Below are positions 20,455 through 31,194 of a stretch of 64,000 bases of DNA, one piece after another. Below the pieces are notes generated by a model. It saw only the letters and a program-made list of their open reading frames with translations. It did no database searches and had not been told where the DNA came from. This DNA comes from Yponomeuta sedellus (lineage: Eukaryota; Arthropoda; Insecta; Lepidoptera; Yponomeutidae), in assembly GCA_934045075.1 (NCBI GenBank), contig OW203736.1, positions 18,302,805 through 18,366,804 of the forward strand, read 5' to 3'. The stretch's first letter is position 1. Each line of letters begins with the position of its first letter. A program made the translations under genes and the position numbers.

Positions 20455-20845
20455 GGCGTCGTAAACGCATCCGAGCGAATCGACGCCCTCCGTATTAGTT
20501 ATTCTTATACTATTGTGTTACACCGAGCACCTTGGCGTCGGAAACGCATCCGAGCGAATCGACGCCCTCCCTGTTAATTTGTCTTATTTAAATATGTTAT
20601 TCCAGCACCTCGACGTCGGAAACGCATTCGAGCGAATCGACGCCCTCCCTGTTAATTTGTCTTATTCTATTGTGTTATTCCAACACCTCGGTGTCGGAAA
20701 CGCATTCGAGCGAATCGACGCCCTCCCTGTTAATTTCTCTTATTCTATTGTGTTATTCCAACACCTCGACGTCGGAAACGCATTCGAGCGAATCGACGCC
20801 CTCCCTGTTAATTTAGACTTAACTTTAGTGTTAATATTCCTTTCC
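20455..20845 (-). repeat. five 78-bp tandem repeats in the retroelement leader
   Basis: Units start near 20455, 20534, 20612, 20690 and 20768 (spacing 79, 78, 78, 78). Each holds an inverted pair (GGCGTCG...CGAATCGACGCC) that can form a hairpin in the element RNA. They lie between the PBS and gag in sense orientation, the usual place for packaging or dimerisation signals. Confidence 0.5.
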
Positions 20846-20867
20846 CCTGGGGTGTGTGAGTTATTTA

Positions 20868-20878
20868 GTTGGGCGCCA
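20868..20878 (-). promoter_or_regulatory. primer-binding site TGGCGCCCAAC
   Basis: Sense TGGCGCCCAAC begins 2 nt after the LTR end at 20881. The same word follows the LTR at 23401, confirming its role. Confidence 0.5.
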
Positions 20879-20880
20879 AT

Positions 20881-21119
20881 TGTAACGTGGCGCCTTCGGC
20901 GCCAGCTACTTCACTGCCCCTAAGGCCTTACTCCTAATGGGGGTGCGTGTTAAGGGTCCCTGAGGGGGTGGGAAATTAAACTCCGGGGTTAGTTGCAACA
21001 GACTGGACCTCCGTTTATTATAGGGACCAGAGACATTCCACACTTATACTACTGAAACTAACCTATTCGTGCACTTACACCTAACGGCTTTATGCCAAAG
21101 AACTGGGGCCTCGCGGGCT
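20881..21119 (-). repeat. partial LTR, breaks off at 21119
   Basis: Identical in layout to the first 239 bp (in + reading) of the LTR at 14520, ending ...CTCGCGGGCT. The following base departs from the LTR and enters the foreign segment. In sense orientation the missing part is the U3/TATA portion, so this copy cannot promote transcription. Confidence 0.5.
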
Positions 21120-21964
21120 CATGCGGTGCCATAATGAAAGGTGGTTCGACAAAGGAGGAAGCTCAGGCCTTACTGGAAGTTGTGGAGCTATGGGCAACAA
21201 AGAAGGCGCTCGACAGTGGGTGCCCCCCTGCTCCTGTGGGCAAGGAGGAAAAAACATCGTATGACGCCGATGTTGAGGTCGCCACCTCGAAGCTGCGCAA
21301 GCTCGAGGGTATATCGGGCAAGAGAGCAATAGCCGCAGCCGAAAGCATGGATTGCGGTGAGGACGCCAGTGGTGATAGGTGTGTGCTGGGGCTGGGGGCC
21401 CTCTTGAAACTTAAGTCTCTGACTTCCCCCCTGCTCGCGGCCCGTGCCTGCCCCGTCTGCTTCGTCCAGCACCTCATGAGCTACAGGCCAGAGTCGGACA
21501 GCGAGGACGGCTGTACCGAATACGACGCAGAGCAGGTTGTGGGCCTGGTGTTGGGCGGGCATAGTGGGGCAATGGAGGCTCTGGCTAGGATGCATAATCG
21601 GGAGATGCATGCTCTGAACGGCAACATTTTCTATACAGAGCCCGGGACCAACAATGCTCAGGCCACACTCGAGGGCACCCGCACCAAGAGTGATAGACCT
21701 GTCAAACATCTGCATGTGAAGAACCCGGACTTCAACACCATGGCGTCCGTGGCCGCAGATGAAGTACCGAAGCTTAACTACTCGGTGAACGTATGCCGGG
21801 GCACGACTTTGGTATCTACACCACCAACCAGACACCAGAGTTATTGGGTCGTAACCCTGAGGGATAACATGGAACCTGGAGCAGTGCCACCCGCGGCGGC
21901 AATAGATGAGGAGCTGGGTGGCGAGCTGAACGCAGACGGGCGGCCTGAAAAAGAGCCTAAATAG
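21092..21964 (+). CDS. unidentified capsid-like ORF, first part (captured segment)
   Basis: 290 codons; the first 28 nt are LTR sequence read antisense, and the rest (from 21120) is foreign to the retroelement. Composition is that of a real, well-folded protein: balanced charge, many Gly/Ala, no zinc knuckle, no retroelement motif, no membrane span. A Cys pair near residue 120 and a Gly/Met/His-rich block near 155-175 are the only local features. The reading continues after a one-base shift at about 21958. I recall no host or transposon family with this sequence. The overall impression is of a viral structural protein, possibly from a non-retroviral RNA virus. That is a hypothesis; no homology could be tested. 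Confidence 0.5.
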   Translation: MPKNWGLAGSCGAIMKGGSTKEEAQALLEVVELWATKKALDSGCPPAPVGKEEKTSYDADVEVATSKLRKLEGISGKRAIAAAESMDCGEDASGDRCVLGLGALLKLKSLTSPLLAARACPVCFVQHLMSYRPESDSEDGCTEYDAEQVVGLVLGGHSGAMEALARMHNREMHALNGNIFYTEPGTNNAQATLEGTRTKSDRPVKHLHVKNPDFNTMASVAADEVPKLNYSVNVCRGTTLVSTPPTRHQSYWVVTLRDNMEPGAVPPAAAIDEELGGELNADGRPEKEPK

Positions 21965-22350
21965 ACTGAATCTACTGGAGGCTCAAGAGGGGGACGTTCT
22001 ATACGCCACAAAGCCCCAGAATCTGGAAGCGGGCGGCTTCTCATACAGGGTGGACTCAGCGATTTTCACGCTAGTAGGACACTGGGCAGGTTGGCGACAG
22101 GAATTCACGGCCATAAACGCACCACAACAAAATGCGCCGGCCTTTGGTTGGGGGCTTAGCCCGATAGTGCGCAACTACGAGGCAAATGAGTATAGGATGG
22201 TGACTCTGACCCCGAACGCCGTCTGCACCCTGGAGTCCGCGGACCTCGTCGCCAGAAAGGCATGGCACACGCCAAGACGCACGGTCAGTACAGGGGGGGT
22301 TGGGCGCCATACGTTGTTTATGCCATTGGGCTGTGCAGCACCAGCGGGAG
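21958..22350 (+). pseudogene. capsid-like ORF, second part after frameshift
   Basis: Downstream of the stop at 21964 the same style of coding continues in another frame for about 130 codons, to the junction with retroelement sequence at about 22357. It is rich in aromatic and Val/Ala residues with Trp-Gly-type turns. The single indel plus loss of both gene ends marks a fossil fragment. The LTR-derived 5' joint and the 3' joint bracket only part of the original gene. Confidence 0.5.
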
Positions 22351-22357
22351 GGGGGCG

Positions 22358-22724
22358 TTGCCTTTAACCCGGCAACACGTCGTCCCTTCCAACAGTCAGC
22401 AGTTCGAGCGAAGCAGTAAGAAAAGGTGACGTAACCCGAACTTATAATTACCAAATAAGCGGAAATCAGACCGATCCTTGGCAGATTCAGTATGTGCAAC
22501 AGTCGAGTCATGTAATTAAAACAAAGTCACAAGCGAGGTGTACTTAGTGCTAAAGGAAATCAAGTTAGATTCAAAATCAGTAGTCAGTATAACCCTGCAC
22601 AGATATATAAATGTAGCAGAACCAGGACACAGGGTCCATCCCCTTGCCCAAGCAGCAACAAGCCTTGGCAACATATGTACCGAGTGATTTTTACAGGTAA
22701 AAATCTCCAGACGGGGGGGGAGAG
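22358..22724 (+). repeat. inverted copy of the provirus 3' internal end and PPT
   Basis: Reverse-complement match to 15198-15557, base for base over most of its length, ending in the purine tract GGGGGGGGAGAG. It gives the captured ORF a sense-orientation 3' UTR and PPT. Confidence 0.5.
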
Positions 22725-23401
22725 TGTAACGCGGCAGCGCGGCGCCGCGATACAATAGCCGGCCGGAGCGGAATCTTCCATGACGTCACCACGCCTAGCA
22801 ACAGGGCGCACGCAGCATGCGCGTGCACACCGATGGTCGTCGTGGAGGGGGAAGCGCCCGAGCGTATATAAACCGCCACGAGAGCCAGTCAAGACGGACT
22901 TTGCGTCGGGCTCCAACTTATACTGGAGGTCGGTCACGCTCTTATGCGGATTCGATCCCGGGTTGGAGTTCTACCCAAATCCCCTGCCGCCGGCGTGGCC
23001 GTGTTCCGGGCCAATCGTGGTCGGTGCTGTCCCTGAGCCTCCGGGCTCCTGAAGTATCGACCCGAGGTCCCGCGCACGACCACCACCGCCGGGGCGGCTC
23101 ACCCCGAGAAGGGCGCGGCATTAGTGCCGCCACCCAGGGTTTAGCAAGCGTGCAATAGATAGTGGCCCACGAGGCCCCAGTTCTTTGGCATAAAGCCGTT
23201 AGGTGTAAGTGCACGAATAGGTTAGTTTCAGTAGTATAAGTGTGGAATATCTCTGGTCCCTATAATAAACGGAGGTCCAGTCTGTTGCAACTAACACGGA
23301 GTTTAATTTCCCACCCCCTCAGGGACCCTTAACACGCACCCCCATTAGGAGTAAGGCCTTAGGGGCAGTGAAGTAGCTGGCGCCGAAGGCGCCACGTTAC
23401 A
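22725..23401 (+). repeat. plus-oriented LTR (677 bp), TATA intact
   Basis: TGTAACGCGG...CCACGTTACA, the inverted counterpart of 14520-15197, with a TATATAAACCG box near 22864. It follows a PPT and is followed by a PBS, the order expected at a one-LTR junction. Confidence 0.5.
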
Positions 23402-23426
23402 ATTGGCGCCCAACGTGGGGCCCAAT
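23402..23426. other. PBS-containing 25-bp junction between opposed LTRs
   Basis: ATTGGCGCCCAACGTGGGG (first 19 nt) carries the + orientation PBS. The block ends CCCAAT, so ATTGG/CCAAT sit at its two ends in inverted form. It is where LTRs of opposite orientation meet. Confidence 0.5.
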
Positions 23427-24037
23427 TGTAACGTGGCGCCTTCGGCGCCAGCTACTTCACTGCCCCTAAGGCCTTACTCCTAATGGGGGTGCGTGTTAAG
23501 GGTCCCTGAGGGGGTGGGAAATTAAACTCCGGGGTTAGTTGCCACAGACTGGACCTCCGTTTATTATAGGGACCAGAGATATTCCACACTTATACTACTG
23601 AAACTAACCTATTCGTGCACTTACACCTAACGGCTTTATGCCAAAGAACTGGGGCCTCGCGGGCCACTATCTATTGCACGCTTGCTAAACCCTGGGTGGC
23701 GGCACTGATGCCGCGCCCTTCTCGGGGTGAGCCGCCCCGGCGGTGGTGGTCGTGCGCGGGACCTCGGGTCGATACTTCAGGAGCCCGGAGGCTCAGGGAC
23801 AGCACCGACCACGATTGGCCCGGAACACGGCCACGCCGGCGGCAGGGGATTTGGGTAGAACTCCAACCCGGGATCGAATCCGCATAAGAGCGTGACCGAC
23901 CTCCAGTGTATGTTGGAGCCCGACGCAAAGTCCGTAGTAACGCATGCTGCGTGCGCCCTGTTGCTAGGCGTGGTGACGTCATGGAAGATTCCGCTCCGGC
24001 CGGCTATTGTATCGCGGCGCCGCGCTGCCGCGTTACA
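23427..24037 (-). repeat. 5' LTR of the provirus with a promoter deletion
   Basis: 611 bp against 678 in the 14520 copy. About 70 bp is missing at 23936/23937 (GTCCGTAG|TAACGCATGC joint), removing the segment that carries the TATATAAACCG box in the other LTRs. Ends CGTTACA then TGGG. Confidence 0.5.
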
Positions 24038-24269
24038 TGGGGAAGAGATAGAACAATTATTAACGGATTTGACTTTAGCGCAAGCGGATGGTAATTCAGA
24101 ATCGCACGCTATTCTGAAGCCGATAAACGAAAAGATAGCTATTAAGCGGTTTTCGGATGGGCTGAATAGCGATAGGCTGAGTACTATTGTCGCGTCGCGA
24201 GCCGTCGACTCCATGCGGGAGGCGATCACGATCGCTGCCGAGGAAGGAGACTCTCTTCCGAAATTATAA
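24038..24269 (+). pseudogene. Gag of the 412/mdg1-like element, resumed
   Basis: After the duplicated TGGG the frame continues EEIEQLLTDL and runs about 76 codons (IAIKRFSDGLNSDRL..., the C-terminal Gag helices), then stops at 24269. The rest of the element (pol, 3' LTR) is absent. Confidence 0.5.
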
Positions 24270-24666
24270 GAAAGTTGCAGACATACAATCAGTGAAAAGG
24301 ATTATTATTAAAAAATCTCAACGCTCTGGCTGCAACATTTATACTCATGAGACGTTTCGATTTGAAACAGTTTCAAAGCCGATTAATCTTCTAAAGAGAG
24401 GCAAGCGGCACTGCCAAACTGTTGAACAATTGCCCATGAGACCTCAAGGTATTGACAGCAAGAAAAAGAAAGACGTGAATAATTTACTTGTGAAGCAATT
24501 AGGAGATGGCTGGGCTGAGTTACCAGAGTTGTTATTCTTTAGGAACATTATTCTTGATGAGCAAACAACGATAACCGGTAATAACAATGAAGATCACAAT
24601 GAAGATCACCAACATGATGAAGCTTGTGACTGCTTAGAACATGACATTGGTCAAATTAGAATATAA
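24270..24666 (+). CDS. unrecognised ORF tail
   Basis: The open frame shared with the preceding ORF (24187-24666) ends with a distinct basic-then-acidic protein: KKKKDVNNLLVKQLGDGW, AELPELLFF, and an Asp/His/Glu-rich end (NNNEDHNEDHQHDE). It resembles an internal exon of a repetitive arthropod ORF but I cannot name it. It adjoins the abrupt end of the 412-like gag. Confidence 0.5.
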
Positions 24667-24731
24667 AAATTACTTTCATCTTTCTATTTTTCTTTTTTTA
24701 TTTCCTAGACCGAACTTATACTCTAAGAATT

Positions 24732-24842
24732 ACTGACCAAAAGGTGCTATATATTCTAGGTTCAGATCAAAAGGTGCTATTTGTTATCATTTCAGAACAA
24801 GAGGTGCTATTTTCAGAATAACTGATCAAAAGGTGTTATTTA
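24732..24842. repeat. four 30-bp tandem repeats
   Basis: Cores AAGGTGCTAT at 24741 and 24771, GAGGTGCTAT at 24801, AGGTGTTATT at 24831 sit about 30 bp apart, each preceded by CAGAWCAA-type sequence. Purpose unknown; may belong to a nearby element end. Confidence 0.5.
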
Positions 24843-25230
24843 AAATATTTATAATTTAATATTGTGGTCTTTGTTAAAGATACAAAATAAAAATGTTAGT
24901 CATAAAGTTAGTAGACTTCTCATGAATTATCTCAATTTAAAAAAATACACTTGCCTCATACTAAATTTCAGAAAAAAATGTTTTTTTTTAAATTATCAAA
25001 AATATGGTTAGCATGTAAATAGCTCCTTTTGAACATACGCTCCTCTTATACTAAGCTTAAATTACAATTAGCACTCATGGCTTAAGTATTACAAGCTTAT
25101 TAAGTTATAACACAGTTGGCTGTGACATCTTATACTAAACTTAACTACTAATTTCACTTCTGGCTTAGGTAATTTTATGTTTTATTTGTAAATATTAATG
25201 ACACAGTTAGCTGAAGTGTTAACATTTAAC
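24843..25230. other. AT-rich interval, probably BEL/Pao 3' region
   Basis: No gene seen. Lies just downstream of the minus-strand pol at 25231 and should include the 3' UTR/LTR, but no LTR pair with 30 kb could be matched by eye. Confidence 0.5.
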
Positions 25231-28200
25231 TTATGATTCAAATGGTAGTATACAAATTTTTGTTATGGAAGTGTTGTGGCGTCTACCATTAGCCTTTTTA
25301 ACCTCTAAAGCTCTAACTTTGCCATCATTTCCAGGAAATACCTTAGTGACTCTAGCCATCGGCCACATCATTGGAGCTGTATCTAGCTCTTTGAGGATAA
25401 CAAGAGATTTTACTTTAACATTAGGTAAACTTACCTTCCGTTTTGGACGATTTTGTAACATATTTAGATATTGTTTAGAGGTCCAAAACCTTTGTTGTAT
25501 TACAGTACATTTATTCCAAAATTTTATTTTATTTTCAGGCATGTTTGTGAGATTCTGATCGGGTATACAAGTAAAAGGCGCTCCAGTCAAGAAATGACCA
25601 GGCGTCAAAAATTAAAGATCTTAAACATCTGATGACATTTGTGTTATTGGCCTTGAATTTAAAATACCTTCAATTTGAACCAATATTGTATAAAGTTGTT
25701 CATAAGTAAATATATGAGAACCTAAAACTCTTTTCAGATGGTGCTTTATACTTTTCACGGCAGCCTCCCACAACCCAGCAAAAAATGGAGAATAACTCGG
25801 TTTAAAGTGAAATTTAATACCTAAAGTAGCAGTTTGATTTTGTACTTGCGACTGATGGTCTTGAGAAGTATTTAACTTATAAAGTTCAGTTAACCTTGTT
25901 TTGGCAGACTTAAAAGTATTTGAGTTGTCACAATACACATCAGTAGGACAGTTTCTTCTAGAAATAAAACGTTTAAAGGAAGCTAAAAACGCGTCTGTAG
26001 TGAGATCAGACACTAGTTCAATGTGGATTGCCTTTGTTACAAAACACACAAAGACAGCAATATAGCCTTTAGTTGTTATTACGCTTCTTAGTCTAGACTG
26101 CTTGATCATGATAGGATCTGCAAAATCAATGCCTACGTTTTCAAATGGCCGGCTAGCATGGAGTCTGTCAGCCGGTAATGAACCCATTAGCTGTTTTGCT
26201 GTTACACCTTTGAGTCGAAAACATGTAAGGCATTTATGAACATATTTTTTGACAGTTCTTAACCCATTCATAATCCAGTTCTTAACCCATTCATAATCCA
26301 ATAAGTAAAATTTAAGCTACTCAATACATGTTTTTGACCGGCATGAAGCAGTTATAAGTGTTCATTTTCAATTAACAATTGGACAAGTTTTGATTCACGA
26401 GGCAAAATTGTCTGATTTTTTTGGCTGTATGGCAAGGATGAGTGTTGTAATCTACCACCTACTCTCATAATGCCATTAACATCAAGAAAAGGGTTGAGCC
26501 CTTTAAGCTGGGATGATACTGGCTTATCAGTTTTTAGTGAAGCAATATCTTGTTTGAAATATAAACCTTGTTCATTTTTTATTAACAATTGCAGAGCATA
26601 ACTTCTTTCGGTAAATGTCACAAAGTTTTCTTTAATTTTTTGAGAACCTGGCTTAGAGTTTCTGACAAATTTTATAATGTAAGCAAGTACCCTTGTTGCC
26701 TTGTTGAGATTAGAATATCTATCCAATATAGATGAATATAGTGAAATTATGTTACCTTGTGATGCTGCACAGACCACTTTGCCACACTTCTTGTTGCTAA
26801 ATTTTACCTCTGGCAAATCCTCCGTTGATAAAGTATCAAAACTGTAATCATTGAAATTATAATCTGAGTTTAACATACACCGTGGACCTGACCACCACAA
26901 TTCATTACCTTGTAACTCGCTAGGGTTTACCCCTCTACTTAACCAATCTGAGGGATTCTGATCAGTGTTAATATATAACCACTGGTAGGTATGTGTATAC
27001 TGATTAATTAAATTTATTCTATTCCCTACATAAGCATTTAATTTTGCAGGTTCTGCTTTCAGCCAAGCCAATACAACCTGGGAGTCACTGAAAAGATAAA
27101 CAGACTGAATAGCAACTTTCTTACTTAAGAGTATCATATACTCTAACAAATAGTTTTGACAATAGTAAGGCAGCATTTAATTCCAAGCGTGGCACCGACA
27201 ATTTACTGTCCTTTGGCGCAACTCTAGATTTGGAACAAAGAAGTGACATAGTCACATTGCCCAACTTATCAATGACTCGCAAAAAAATTGCAGCCCCATA
27301 GGCCTTGATTGAAGCGTCAGAAAATCCAATTAATTGTGCAGTTTCTTGATTATCTATGCATACATTGCGTTTGACTTTAATATGTGGCATGTTTATTAAA
27401 TTATTATAGAATTGCACCCATTCTTTTTCTAGAATTAGTGGGAGAACAGAATCCCATCCGACATTAGCTTGCCACAGCTTTTGTATGAAGACCTTGGCTT
27501 GAACGAAAACAGGTCCTGCAATGCCTAGAGGGTCGTAGAATTGACTTATGAAACTCAAAATTTCTCTTTTAGTTTTAGGAACTTGTTTAGGGACCGGGCA
27601 AGACATTATGAAGGAATCTGTATGAATGTCGAATTTAATACCTAAAGTTTTGATACTCATATCTTTTTGCAACTCCTCCTCCGAGAAACCCGTTGTTCTA
27701 TTGAAATATCCTTGAGGATCTCCTTGTCATTTCTTGACCATTTATGGAGTTCAAAACTTCCTTTTGAAAGTAATTGAATTAATTGATCCTTGGTTTGAAT
27801 TAAATTACTTTTGCTATCATCAGTATGCAAAATATCGTCCACATAAGTAGAATTCAATAAAACCAAAGCGGCATTTGGGTACTGTTACTGGAACCTGAAT
27901 GCTAGTTCGTTTAAACATCTTGTGGCCAAGTATGGTGAATTTTTTAGACCATATGTAACCGTATTCAGCTGAAGGCATTTAACTGGTTCATCTGCTGAGT
28001 CTCGCCACAGAATATTCTGTAGAGATCTCTGTTCTTGAGTCAGAAGTATATTGCGGAACATGCGTCGGATATCGCATATGAAAAAGTACTTATTTAGTCT
28101 GAATGAAAGCAAAATGTCAAACAATTCTGGTTGAACTATGGGTCCATTTAATAAAATGTCATTTAAGGATACTTTGTAACTAGTCCTCATCGACCCATCG

Positions 28201-29123
28201 AAAACTTTTCGTAATTTAGTGCTGATTGCCTCTTTTCTGATCACTGGGTGATGAGGCAGGAAATAGACAGTATCTTTGGAAAGATCATATCGAGAAATAG
28301 CAATATAAGTTGCATGCCCTAAGGCGATGTACTCATGTATGAATTGTTGATATTCTTTGAATAATTGATGATGATTCTGTAATCTCTTTCCAAGATTTAA
28401 AAGTCTTTTCATTGCTAAGCATAATGAATCTCCTAAAATATTGTTCACATCACAAATAGGTACTTTGATAGGCATTGTGATGACAAATTTATTGTCAGTT
28501 AACTGTACAGTTTCTATAAAGTACTTTTCGCAATACTTCTGCTCAGACGTATGTTCCGCAAACACCTCGGGCACTGATTCTGTTTGCCAAAACCCGCTTA
28601 AGGTTTCATTGATGTCTGACTTACATTCGTGGCAAAGCAAACCAACAGCTGGCTTATGAGGAGTGAAGTTGGGAAGGTTGCCACCTACCACGTAGCCAAA
28701 TTGTGTGTGTAGGACCCGTGGCTGTGCAGCATCACCCTCCAGCAGCTCCTTAGGTTGCGGCAACAGCGACTGAAAAACGACATCGGCAGAAAGTAAAATA
28801 TCTATCTTGTTTGTGATGTGAAAGGAGTTGTCGGCTAGCTTTATATTTTCTGGTATATGGATACCTGTTTTGTCAATTGTATTCTGTGGTAGATGGGTTG
28901 TAATATCATCTACCACTAAGCAGTTTTTTGTCACCATGTATGGATAGGTGCATGAAAATATCTCTAATTGCATTGACCTCTCTACTTTTTGTTCAATATT
29001 GAAAATACCTACAATATCCTTAGAGTTAGGCAATATTGGTTTACCTAGCTTTATTGCAAGTTCAGTAGTGATCAAAGAAAATTGACTTCCTGTATCCAAC
29101 ATGGTCCTGGCAATAATCTCCAT
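25231..29123 (-). pseudogene. BEL/Pao Pol polyprotein, broken
   Basis: Minus-strand pieces in the right order. Aspartic protease with LDTGSQFSLIT (about 29097) and RT start lie in 27885-29123. The RT active site YVDD is near 27840. The DUF/peptidase A17 and RNase H regions (GFSDASIKAYGA) are in 27121-27672. RNase H and the HHCC region are in 26352-27176, and integrase (CLTCFRLKG, FENVGIDFADP, CDNSNTF) in 25621-26301. The chromodomain-like C-terminus (DUF5641; LVILKELDTAPMMWPMARV) is in 25231-25608. Neighbouring pieces alternate between two frames, so at least four indels or stops are present. Pol would process Gag, reverse transcribe and integrate. Dead copy of a 5-kb class element. Confidence 0.5.
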
Positions 29124-29197
29124 GCTTTGCAGATTAATTTGACTTTTGCTGTTGGTAACAATACTTGTACCTCACTCAAGCGTGATAAAAGACATGG

Positions 29198-29961
29198 TCA
29201 TAAGACTTTATCACCTGCTTTTTTTACCACTTTGTGATCACTATCCTTGTGCAAAAGAGAATTATGGCTCTGCTTGCATTGTTGACATTTAAAGTAGAAT
29301 TTGCATTTATTTTTGTGTGCATTTAGGCAAATTTTGCACAGAGAGTTGCTATTGCCAAACTTGAGCCTCTCATCAACTGTGGCCAGCATAAAACTTGGGC
29401 AAGAAAATAATTTGTGATTGGACTTACCACAGTATAGGCATTTTAGTTCCTTGGGAACTGCATTCGAAACATGGCGGGAAGAAACAGCAGCAAGCACAGC
29501 AGCCTTCAGAGGCTCCGTAAAGCTGGGCCTCTCGCAGTCATCAGTGTTTTCCAAAGCAAAGGCTCGTTGCTCTAAGAAATTTAAAAAAATTGCTAACTGT
29601 AGGTTGTGTGTTTTTGTCATGCTGCAGATAATAAGCTTTGGTGCTCCCTGCATCTATTTTTCGTATTAATATACAAACAAGCAAGCTGTCCCATTGGTCT
29701 ACAGGTTGTCCCAAGTTTTTTAAGGCAGCTATGTGTTGTTTCACTTGTGAAATGAGTTGCCTTAGTGTCATGACATTAGATTGGTTTCCCATGTTTGCTA
29801 AATCAAATAAGCTGAATATATGCTCAAACGTCTAAGTCTAAGCATTCGCTCAGAAGTGCCTTTCAGAAACTCTGGCGTCAGCTTATTTTTCAGCCGTGTG
29901 AGAGTGGCTTTATAAGTACCACGCCTGACCATTTCGCTGATGTCTTTTTGTGGGGGTGCCA
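29198..29961 (-). pseudogene. BEL/Pao Gag of the same element, broken
   Basis: The N-terminus MAPPQKDISEMVRRG starts at 29961 and hits a stop after about 50 codons (internal deletion). DUF1759-like Gag (LISQVKQHIAALK, TKAYYL) is in 29541-29792. The zinc region CLYCGKSNHKLFSC...CKICLNAHKNKC...HNSLLHKD is in 29198-29653. It matches the left-edge BEL/Pao gag in design but the two are clearly different copies. Confidence 0.5.
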
Positions 29962-30660
29962 TGGTTAACTGACCAGTTCAAGCTTTGTGTTAGGCTGCCG
30001 CGACAAGTACAAGTAATTTTTAGCTGAATTACAAAAGCCAACATAAGAAATATACCGACAGAGTAAAAATCGTGCTTAGAGCTACACTTTCAAGCAAAGA
30101 AAAAGAAATATGGCCGCTTGGTTAGTTTGCTACACAGAAACCGCGCGGTGCGTGGCAGCGAAAACAGCTAGCGCGGCGCCACGAAGTTTCCGTTGTAAAT
30201 TTTGACCAATGACGAGCCGTAGATTTTGCGACTTCCGGACGGGTATGAACAGCGACCGTCCGCTATTGGCTGTTTCGTGTCACCTGTATGTTGTCGGCCC
30301 TGTGGTGCCGAGGCGAAGAGAACCCCACCGATGCAACACGAAGCGTAAGCGCACAAACCTTGCTGTGTTGAATGTATGCAATGGCGTCCGATCACTTCAC
30401 GACGCAATTTTTTTTTTTTGATGATGAAGTGATGTATTTTTGACCTCCTCTTGACCAAAATACACTTGCCACCGACAATCACTGCTTTTTGCCCACACAC
30501 AGAGCAAGATAGCTGTAGCTGAGATGACTCCACCCGAACCTTGCACATGCAGTAGTTGAGTAGATAGATACACCACGTAACACTGTATTTTTCACTCGTT
30601 GCACTTCCGTAAAGTTCTTGTAACAGGACCATGAACAAATACGAAATTGACTTTTTTGGT
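29962..30660 (-). other. BEL/Pao 5' leader and probable LTR
   Basis: Upstream of the minus-strand gag. A GC-rich block at 30150-30300 with GAAGTTTCCG (30184) and CCAATGACG (30207) recalls the region upstream of the left-edge BEL/Pao gag. LTR ends not resolved. Confidence 0.5.
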
Positions 30661-31194
30661 GCATTTAAAGACGAGAGAAGAAAACTTGATGCGCTTTACT
30701 TGAAGGTTTTTATTGGAGTGAATTTGACAGCTGACACATGACAAACCATAGACGATGCACGTTTGTAAAGCATGATAAAAGTAAAGATTAATGTTTCATT
30801 GATTTAAACAACGATTTAAGTACTAGAAATATTAGAAATCGCCAAATAGTTTCTCTTTACATTGTATAACAATAATTTAGACGTTTTATGATTAGAAAAT
30901 ATTATGGCCTTTCGCAAAGTATAGAGGTAATATTCATTATATAGATTTATTTCTTAAGATTGACTCCGTCAATTAGCCACAAAATACAGTGTGTTAGTTT
31001 TCTCTATGTGATGGGTTCGATTCCTGGCTTTAAAGATTATTTAAAGCCCTATGGCTTTAAAGATTATTTAAAGCATTATGGCTTTAAATAATCTTTAAAA
31101 GTAGTTTTTTTATTGCATACTTTGTATTTATGTAGCTTAATAAGAGAATCTTCAACAGAACCTATAGAAAGTTTTTATTTTTAGGCAACGACTA
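30661..31194. other. AT-rich interval with small TTTAAAG repeats
   Basis: At 31031-31100 a CTTTAAAGATTATTTAAAG unit occurs twice and then in inverted form (CTTTAAATAATCTTTAAA), giving several alternative hairpins. A GGGTTCGATTCC word nearby resembles a pol III B box, but no tRNA fold is present. Confidence 0.5.

Larger units (their letters stand above)
14520..24037 (-). mobile_element. composite Ty3/gypsy provirus, 9.5 kb
   Basis: Flanked by TGGG on both sides (14516-14519 and 24038-24041), and both outer edges are LTR termini (TGTAACG... and ...CGTTACA) in the same, minus, orientation. Read along + it contains LTR 14520-15197, PPT, accessory ORF, gag-pol, 78-bp repeats, PBS and a partial LTR to 21119. 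A foreign segment (21120-22357) follows. Then comes a plus-oriented copy of the 3' internal end with PPT and LTR (22358-23401), a 25-bp PBS-like junction, and a minus LTR (23427-24037). Removal with one TGGG rejoins the gag of the 412-like host element in frame, so the whole block behaves as one insertion. Confidence 0.5.

Noticed and set aside
20455..20845. CRISPR array
   Set aside because: Units are 78-bp near-identical tandem repeats without unique spacers, in an insect retroelement leader.
21188..21835. 215-codon minus-strand ORF in the captured segment
   Set aside because: Antisense to the better-composed plus ORF; rich in Cys/His/Arg without pattern.
22071..22511. minus-strand ORF repeating 15411-15530
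   Set aside because: It only reflects the inverted duplication of retroelement 3' sequence.
31014..31035. tRNA-like B box GGGTTCGATTCC
   Set aside because: No cloverleaf or A box nearby.
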